From positions 204,463,322 through 204,527,321 of the forward strand of contig CM060680.1 of NCBI GenBank assembly GCA_030686995.1: a DNA stretch of 64,000 bases, in the 5' to 3' direction. Position 1 is the first letter of the stretch, and each line of letters opens with the position of its first letter. Origin of the DNA: Artemisia argyi. Lineage: Eukaryota; Streptophyta; Magnoliopsida; Asterales; Asteraceae. Positions 58,279-64,000 of this stretch are shown piece by piece. The notes beneath the pieces are model-generated. The model was not told the DNA's origin. It was given only the letters and a program-made list of their open reading frames with translations, and made no database searches. The translations under genes were made by a program, and so were the position numbers.

Positions 58279-60459
58279 TTAGGAAGAACAGGCCACCAGC
58301 AAACATGTAACTGAGAACACTTGAGTCACCCCACCACTTCCATGTGATCTTATTAGCACAACCATCAGACCCTTGCACCATTTTACTCTGTCCAAACACT
58401 TGAAACAAGTCACTTGCCCAATCACTTTGGCTCGTATCAGTCCATTCCCCTTCAAATGATACTTGTCTTCAAGTATCAAGTTGAATGTGAGGAAATCTCT
58501 TCGTAATGTCTGCCATTTTGTCCACTGAATCTCAGCATACACAACCTTATAATCCTTCCTTGCATTTTTCTTTCCATAACAGCTTCTTTTCATAACAAAT
58601 TGTGGTTCCACCTTAATCTCAAAGCCTTTGCCACATTCAATCATAACAATACTACACTTCAATTCTCTTCCTTTTTTTCTCCTTGGCCATTTCCACATAT
58701 CAAATATACCTTTTTGCAGCACTCTACATTGTATCTCACTCATTTTCTTCCTTGTAGGCCACTTCCAACAATCAAACTTCAAACGACCAAACTTATCTTC
58801 ATTCCTTTCAGTAGCTTCCTTATCACTCATCTTCATTGTAACCTTATCCGTACCTTCTTCCTTCTTATACCATTGCTCATGACCAGAAGAACTATGAACA
58901 TCAAATGCATAATTAGCCGCGTTAAAACTTTTATACTCATCTTCTCGTCCTTCAACATGCTTCAAATCACGACATATTTCCAACATCAGATTACTTAAAG
59001 TAAGATCAGTATCGTGTCTACCCCAATCTTGTTCTACACCATGCTCATCTTTGTGTTCTACCAATCTATTACATGTATCTTTTATAAATTTCTTCCCTTT
59101 TGTATCTCGTAAACAACTGCTGATTAAATTTCCACGAAAGTTTCTTCCATGTTCATCATCACTTCTCCACAAGAAATTGCCTACAACTAAACCACAAGCA
59201 GATTCAACGTGACTACCTTTATTTTTAACTTTCCGACCTTCAAAATACTTCCACCCCTTAACATTTGCAACACAAGCATTATCTACTTCTTGGTATATTT
59301 CACCTCCATTTACACAATCCAAAAACTCATCGACCTCCATAACCAGAAACTTTGAATCAATACTCTCGCTATCTACACTCTCACTAGTGTTTGCCTTCAT
59401 GACCTCATCACCATAAATCAATCTCCCTGAATCTGTTCTTTCCTCACTCTCCTCAATTGTATCGTCTTCTTTAACATACATCTCACAAATGGCTACACTC
59501 ACCTTCAATTCAGTCTCACTACTTTTAACCCCATCTTTTTTATCTTTTGGTTGATAATAAGCATCAATTGAATTAATTGCAATATTCTTATGAACTTTTT
59601 CAACATGGTTATCAGGATCCACAAAGCAACCGTCATCAACTTTACTCAAATCTTTAAACTCTAATACTAGCACCTTACCACATTCCTTGGAAACATCACC
59701 AAGAACTTCTTTAACAATGTAATTACCAACAATTTCACTGAATTCCTTAATTGGCATTTCATCAAACATCTCATGAGCATTATAATCTTTTTCATCTTCT
59801 TTATCATTACCCTTTTCTTCACAAAGTTCATCAAGAACAATTAACTCCACACCATCAGTTTCTTCATCATTTGTAACACAATTTCCTACAACCTTCTCAA
59901 CATCTTTCTTTTGTTCCCCTTTTTCAGTCAAATTCATCCTATTCAACAGATCTTCAAACTTGTCTTGATAGACTTGTACTGTACTAGTCTGCTTCAAGTT
60001 TTTGAGTTCCACCATAGGATCTTCAAACACATTACCAAATCTCTTCAAAGCCTGCTCAGCATACACATCCCAATCACATCCATTCCCATAGTTTTTCAAG
60101 AACTGCTGATGCCACACCAAAGCCCTATCAAACAAATGTATGGCAGCCAATTCCACCTTCATGTTCTCTGGCACATCATCAATCCTGAAGAAATGCCTAC
60201 ATCTAAACAACCAGCTCTTAACATCATCTCCATTAAATCTTGGAAACTCAATCTTGGACATCCTACCATATTGGTTTGCCACTACACCACCATTTCTTGC
60301 ATTATGAACATGAGGACCATTACTTGTTCCTTCTCCAGACCTCATCCTCATCATCTCATTCTGCATTTGCTCCATTCTTCTTGACATTTCTTCAATGGTG
60401 TGTTGAAGTGACTCCATTGTAGTTTCTTGGGTTCTTGAGGCGTTTCTTGTTTCCACCAT
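58279..60459 (-). CDS. Gag joined to a large novel protein, no pol (non-autonomous Gypsy)
   Basis: 726 codons without a stop, from MVETRNASRTQE (the frame stays open further upstream into the primer-binding site). Residues ~25-55 are a coiled coil (MESLQHTIEEMSRRMEQM). Residues ~75-195 are a Retrotrans_gag domain (IEFPRFNGDDVKSWLFRCRHFF, LVWHQQFLKNYG). After about residue 200 there is an acidic, charged region of ~500 residues with no protease, RT or integrase, and no known family. Near the end a block is duplicated (DCWKWPTRKKMSE and DMWKWPRRKKGRE). The end, LEDKYHLKGNG, resembles the last residues of pol in related elements. The intact frame suggests it is used. Confidence 0.8.
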   Translation of the reverse strand: MVETRNASRTQETTMESLQHTIEEMSRRMEQMQNEMMRMRSGEGTSNGPHVHNARNGGVVANQYGRMSKIEFPRFNGDDVKSWLFRCRHFFRIDDVPENMKVELAAIHLFDRALVWHQQFLKNYGNGCDWDVYAEQALKRFGNVFEDPMVELKNLKQTSTVQVYQDKFEDLLNRMNLTEKGEQKKDVEKVVGNCVTNDEETDGVELIVLDELCEEKGNDKEDEKDYNAHEMFDEMPIKEFSEIVGNYIVKEVLGDVSKECGKVLVLEFKDLSKVDDGCFVDPDNHVEKVHKNIAINSIDAYYQPKDKKDGVKSSETELKVSVAICEMYVKEDDTIEESEERTDSGRLIYGDEVMKANTSESVDSESIDSKFLVMEVDEFLDCVNGGEIYQEVDNACVANVKGWKYFEGRKVKNKGSHVESACGLVVGNFLWRSDDEHGRNFRGNLISSCLRDTKGKKFIKDTCNRLVEHKDEHGVEQDWGRHDTDLTLSNLMLEICRDLKHVEGREDEYKSFNAANYAFDVHSSSGHEQWYKKEEGTDKVTMKMSDKEATERNEDKFGRLKFDCWKWPTRKKMSEIQCRVLQKGIFDMWKWPRRKKGRELKCSIVMIECGKGFEIKVEPQFVMKRSCYGKKNARKDYKVVYAEIQWTKWQTLRRDFLTFNLILEDKYHLKGNGLIRAKVIGQVTCFKCLDRVKWCKGLMVVLIRSHGSGGVTQVFSVTCLLVACSS

Positions 60460-60579
60460 GTCAGAGGTAAACAGAACAGTGAAATCAGTGGTGACTGATT
60501 TCTTGACCGGAAATCTCTTATTTTGATCGGAATTCACCGGAGAAGATGACCGGAAATCGAGAGTTTGCCAGGATGACAA

Positions 60580-60593
60580 GCTCTGATACCAAT
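60580..60593 (-). other. Primer-binding site of the non-autonomous element
   Basis: Reads TTGGTATCAGAGC on the minus strand, right after the LTR end (ATATCA). Initiator tRNA-Met type. Confidence 0.9.
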
Positions 60594-60947
60594 TGATATA
60601 CAACACTTCTAGAATTCACAAATGGAATTGGTAGAAGGCAACAATAAACTCAAAATTCATATGAAGTTAGAAATGAACTCGAAAGGATTATTGTTAGTTT
60701 TAGCGGGAAAGTTAGTTAGATGGAATGGAAGAGATAACAGAATCAAGAAAGGAGAATTTTATTCATCAAAGTGTTGTAAATGAATTACAAGAGTAAACTA
60801 TTTATAAAGTGGTTTTGGCGCCAAAGTTAGTTAAGAGTGTGAAGGTAAGTTGTGGGAGAGAACACGTGCACCTCACATTACCGGTTCAAACCTCGCATGT
60901 GCACCTCACGTGCCACACTACTATCCCAAACACTCTTACTCGTGTCA
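60594..60947 (-). repeat. Shared Gypsy LTR (354 bp)
   Basis: On the minus strand TGACACGAG ... GTTGTATATCA. It serves as 5' LTR of the non-autonomous element (primer-binding site on its left). It also has a polypurine tract and 3' internal end on its right, as a 3' LTR would. So it joins two units. Confidence 0.9.
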
Positions 60948-61114
60948 ATCCATCCTCCTTAAACTGTTCTTGTCCTCAAGAACTGACATGAACCATTGGA
61001 AATTCAATCTCCTTAAAACACACAAAAAACACTTGTCCAGCAACCTTTCTTCTTAATCCAAACACCCCCAAAAGTAGCTATTGGTAAATCCAAACATTCT
61101 CACTCATTTTCAAT
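60948..61114 (-). mobile_element. Deleted element interior, 167 bp
   Basis: Purine tract and 3' untranslated end matching 58083-58238 (about 95% by eye), ended by a few bases of primer-binding site (CAAT). Everything between was lost, giving LTR-remnant-LTR. Confidence 0.8.
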
Positions 61115-61469
61115 TGATATACAACACTTCTAGAATTCACAAATGGAATTGGTAGAAGGCAACAATAAACTCAGAATTCATATGAAGTTAGAAATGAACT
61201 CGAAAGGATTATTGTTAGTTTTGGCGGGAAAGTTAGTTAGATGGAATGGAAGAGATAACAGAATCAAGAAAGGAGAATTTTATTCATCAAAGTGTAATTA
61301 CAAATGAGATACAAGCAAAGTATTTAAAGAGAAGGTTTAGGCGGGAAATTCTGTTGGTGGGAGTGAAAGGTAGTATGTGGAGAATGTCACGTGCACCTCA
61401 CATGTCCAGTTAACTGTGCATGTACCCCTCACGTGCCAACTAACTATCCAAACACTCCTACTCGTGACA
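61115..61469 (-). repeat. 3' LTR of the coding Reina-like element (355 bp)
   Basis: The half near 61115-61295 is almost identical to 60594-60775, but the other half (61296-61469) is clearly diverged. Minus-strand start TGTCACGAGTAGGAG, after a purine tract (ATGGGGAAGGAT). Confidence 0.88.
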
Positions 61470-61497
61470 ATCCTTCCCCATTAAACAGTTCTTGTCC

Positions 61498-63999
61498 TCA
61501 AGAACTCACATCAAACAGTGGAAAACGTTTGATTAGGTCTTCCAATGGCTCCCATGTTGCATCATCTTCACTTCCATTAGCCCATTGGATAAGACCATAA
61601 ACTGCTGCTGCATTGTTCTTCTTAACAAGCTTTTTGTCCAATACAGCAAGTGGTGGAATAACTAGTGATCCAACCTCATCACAATGTGGTAATATAGCAT
61701 CTTGGTTGTCTGGCACTTCACCTCTACACTTCTTGAGCTGAGATACATGGAACACATCATGTATTTTGGACTGCTCAGGTAGTAACAATCTATAAGCCAC
61801 CTGCCCCACCTTTTCACACACTTTGAAAGGACCATAGTACTTTGGTGAGAACTTATTTTGCTTTCCTTGTCGAATGGTGACTTGTCTGTGTGGTTGTAGC
61901 TTTAGCCAAACCCAATCATCAAGCTCAAAGGTCCTCTCACTTCTGCTCCTGTCTGCTTGTTGCTTCATTCTGTTTTGAGATCTCTGTAAATGGAACTTGA
62001 GTATGTTAATAGTCTCTTCTCTTGCTCTTAAAGACCTGTCCACTGCCTCAACTCTGCTCTCACCACCCAAATATGGTACATGTAATGGTGGTGCTTGACC
62101 ATATAAGACCTCAAAAGGTGTGGTATTAATAGAAGAGTGGTAATTTGAATTGTACCATAATTCTGCCATAGCCAACCATTTTGACCACTCTTTAGGTTGC
62201 TCCCCAACCATACACCTCAAGTAACCTTCAAGACATCTATTCACAACCTCAGATTGACCATCAGTTTGAGGATGGTATGATGTAGACATTAAGAGTTTAA
62301 CTTGTAACAACTTAAAGAGCTCCTTCCAAAATCTACTCATGAAAATTTTGTCTCTGTCAGACACTATGTTCTCAGGTAACCCATGTAGCCTGTAAACTGA
62401 ATCCAAAAATGTTTGAGCTACTTGTGCAGCAGTGTAAGGATGAGACAGAGCAATAAAATGGGCATATTTACTTAATCTGTCCACAACAACCAGAATTGTG
62501 TCCTTGCCATGAGATTTTGGTAGTGCTTCAATGAAATCCATTGAAATACTTCTCCATACTCCTTGTGGAATTGGTAATGGCTGTAACAGTCCAGGGTAGG
62601 ATGCCAAATCAGGTTTGTTTCTTTGACAAATCAAACACTCCCTGACCATCTGTTTAACTTCCCTTCTCAAACCTTTCCAATAGAACAAAGACACCACCTT
62701 TTGAGTAGTTGGTTGTATGCCTGAATGACCACCAATAACACCCTCATGAATATGCTTAAGTAACTTAGTCCTCAGTTGTTTGTCATTTCCCACCACCAGT
62801 CTATTCTTCCTGAACAATTGTCCACTATTCCAAACATAATGCTTCTTAGCAGTTTGACCATTCTGCAACTTATGTATAATATCTTGAACTTGAGCACCAT
62901 TTTCCCAACTTTTAACAATCTTGTCATATAAATCAGTAGTAACAGTAGAGACAGCAATAGACAATAATTCACTTTGACCATCAAGCCTAGAAAGAGCATC
63001 AGCTGCAACATTGTCACTTCCTTTTTTGTACACCACTTCATAGTCAAATCCCATTAACTTTGGTAACAATTTCATCTGAGTTGGTGTAGTCATCCTTTGA
63101 TCCAACAAATATTTGAGGCTGAAGTGGTCAGTTTTAATCACAAAATGTCTATCCAACAAGTACCCCCTCCACTTCTCCAAAGCTAGAATAAATGCTAAAA
63201 ACTCTTTTTCATAAGTAGAAAGAGATTGATGCTTTTGAGAAAGTGACTTACTAAGATAGGCTATTGGATGACCATCTTGCAACAAGACTGCTCCCAATCC
63301 TACTCCTGAAGCATCTGTTTCTATCACAAATGGTTTTGAAAAATTGGGTAAACTGAGAACTGGAGCTTTGATCATAGCTTCTTTCAACTGTTGGAATGCT
63401 GCTTGTGCTTGTTCATTCCAAGTATAACCATTCTTCTTCAATAACTGAGTCAAAGGCCTGCTCAAAGTAGCATAATTCTTTATAAATCTTCTATAGTAAC
63501 CAGTCAGACCAAGGAAGCCTCTGAGTTGTTTAATATTCTTTGGTTGTGGCCATGTTTCCATAGCTTTGATCTTAGAAGGTTCTGTTGCTACTCCCTGAGC
63601 TGAAATCACATGTCCTAAATACTCCACTTGGCTTGTACCAAACACACACTTACTCTGCTTGGCATACAGCTTGTGATGTCTCATAGTTTCTAAAATTTGA
63701 GTCAAATGTTGCACATGATCACTCAAACTTTTGCTATATACCAGGATATCATCAAAGAACACCAATGTAAACTTTCTCAAAAAAGGTTTAAAGACTTCAT
63801 TCATTAAAGCCTGGAATGTAGATGGAGCATTGGTTAATCCAAATGGCATTACCAAAAACTCATAGTGACCTTCATGAGTTTTGAAAGCTGTTTTTGCGAC
63901 ATCATCTTCAAACATTCTTATCTGATGATAACCTGATCTCAAATCAAGTTTAGAAAATATAGTAGCTCCATGTAATTCATCAATCAACTCCTCTATTAA
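61498..63999 (-). CDS. pol: Reina-like Gypsy Pol: RT, RNase H, integrase, chromodomain (partial)
   Basis: An open frame of ~833 codons that runs off the window, so its start, protease and gag are not seen. Reverse transcriptase from its middle ([25 protein letters not shown], catalytic FFDD), RNase H (IETDASGVGLGAVLLQ, KTDHFSLKYLL, ADALSR), and integrase zinc finger (GGHSGIQPTTQKV, CLICQRNK). The DDE core is MDFIEALP, VSDRDKIF and DGQSEVVNRCLEGYL; then the GPF region (SPKYYGPFKVCEKVGQVAYRL) and a chromodomain end (YGLIQWANGSEDDATWEPLEDLIKRFP). No stop inside; it may be functional and is the natural helper of the neighbouring gag-only element. Confidence 0.93.
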   Translation of the reverse strand, partial: LIEELIDELHGATIFSKLDLRSGYHQIRMFEDDVAKTAFKTHEGHYEFLVMPFGLTNAPSTFQALMNEVFKPFLRKFTLVFFDDILVYSKSLSDHVQHLTQILETMRHHKLYAKQSKCVFGTSQVEYLGHVISAQGVATEPSKIKAMETWPQPKNIKQLRGFLGLTGYYRRFIKNYATLSRPLTQLLKKNGYTWNEQAQAAFQQLKEAMIKAPVLSLPNFSKPFVIETDASGVGLGAVLLQDGHPIAYLSKSLSQKHQSLSTYEKEFLAFILALEKWRGYLLDRHFVIKTDHFSLKYLLDQRMTTPTQMKLLPKLMGFDYEVVYKKGSDNVAADALSRLDGQSELLSIAVSTVTTDLYDKIVKSWENGAQVQDIIHKLQNGQTAKKHYVWNSGQLFRKNRLVVGNDKQLRTKLLKHIHEGVIGGHSGIQPTTQKVVSLFYWKGLRREVKQMVRECLICQRNKPDLASYPGLLQPLPIPQGVWRSISMDFIEALPKSHGKDTILVVVDRLSKYAHFIALSHPYTAAQVAQTFLDSVYRLHGLPENIVSDRDKIFMSRFWKELFKLLQVKLLMSTSYHPQTDGQSEVVNRCLEGYLRCMVGEQPKEWSKWLAMAELWYNSNYHSSINTTPFEVLYGQAPPLHVPYLGGESRVEAVDRSLRAREETINILKFHLQRSQNRMKQQADRSRSERTFELDDWVWLKLQPHRQVTIRQGKQNKFSPKYYGPFKVCEKVGQVAYRLLLPEQSKIHDVFHVSQLKKCRGEVPDNQDAILPHCDEVGSLVIPPLAVLDKKLVKKNNAAAVYGLIQWANGSEDDATWEPLEDLIKRFPLFDVSS

Positions 64000-64000
64000 T

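Overview
The window is intergenic, transposon-packed nuclear DNA of a flowering plant. The evidence is Tekay- and Reina-like Ty3/Gypsy chromovirus proteins, plant-type LINE ORF1/ORF2 fragments, Stowaway and hAT-like MITEs, Helitron ends with the plant CTAG terminus, initiator-tRNA-Met primer-binding sites, and broken copies of plant PEP carboxylase and a TPS1-type trehalose-6-phosphate synthase. The TE mix would fit an Asteraceae-like eudicot, but that is a guess. I see no intact host protein-coding gene; almost every open frame belongs to a mobile element.

Layout, left to right. 1-4200: a local repeat cluster with a 5'-truncated LINE and a hAT-like MITE. 4200-7500: AT-rich spacer with a Stowaway MITE. 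7300-11637: remains of a plus-strand LTR interrupted by a 3.1 kb minus-strand solo LTR. 12040-13182: a Copia-like mini-element. 13918-14909: a complete non-autonomous Helitron with three tandem 255-bp repeats. 16526-27007: a 10.5 kb LTR element without coding capacity, with nearly identical 3.16 kb LTRs. 27440-29207: the repeat cluster again. 29208-44961: a LINE-like insertion carrying only ORF1, itself split by a 13.1 kb Tekay-like Gypsy element (29653-42752). 44978-46263: the repeat cluster again. From 46264: a minus-oriented Helitron 3' end, followed by PEPC and TPS1 gene fragments with introns kept. 51939-57121: a long LTR, primer-binding site and an acidic coiled-coil ORF of another Tekay-like family. 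57184-57857: a Copia LTR fragment. 57858-64000: a Reina-like Gypsy pair sharing LTRs, one non-autonomous (gag joined to a novel protein) and one encoding pol, which runs off the window.

The most interesting signal is in the repeat cluster at 1-4200, 27.5 kb and 45-46 kb. Target-site duplications show that 29207 and 44978 were adjacent before the LINE-type insertion, so the 27.5 kb and 45-46 kb parts were one stretch. Six copies carry a plant snRNA-type upstream element (RTCCCACATTG) and a TATA box 26-28 nt further on, which is the RNA polymerase III spacing. About 30 nt after the TATA each has a 65-80 nt segment whose ends pair with each other. In five of six the stem sits directly before a T-run. 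The paired ends differ between copies while pairing is mostly kept. I read this as an uncharacterised family of small structured Pol III RNA genes, some copies decayed.

A second theme is the long-LTR Gypsy elements. Four separate LTR families carry a canonical splice donor (AG|GTGAGT) about 770-910 nt, and an acceptor about 245-300 nt, before the LTR 3' end, so a 480-620 nt leader intron inside the LTR is likely. Two of these families also carry an extra ORF between the primer-binding site and gag.
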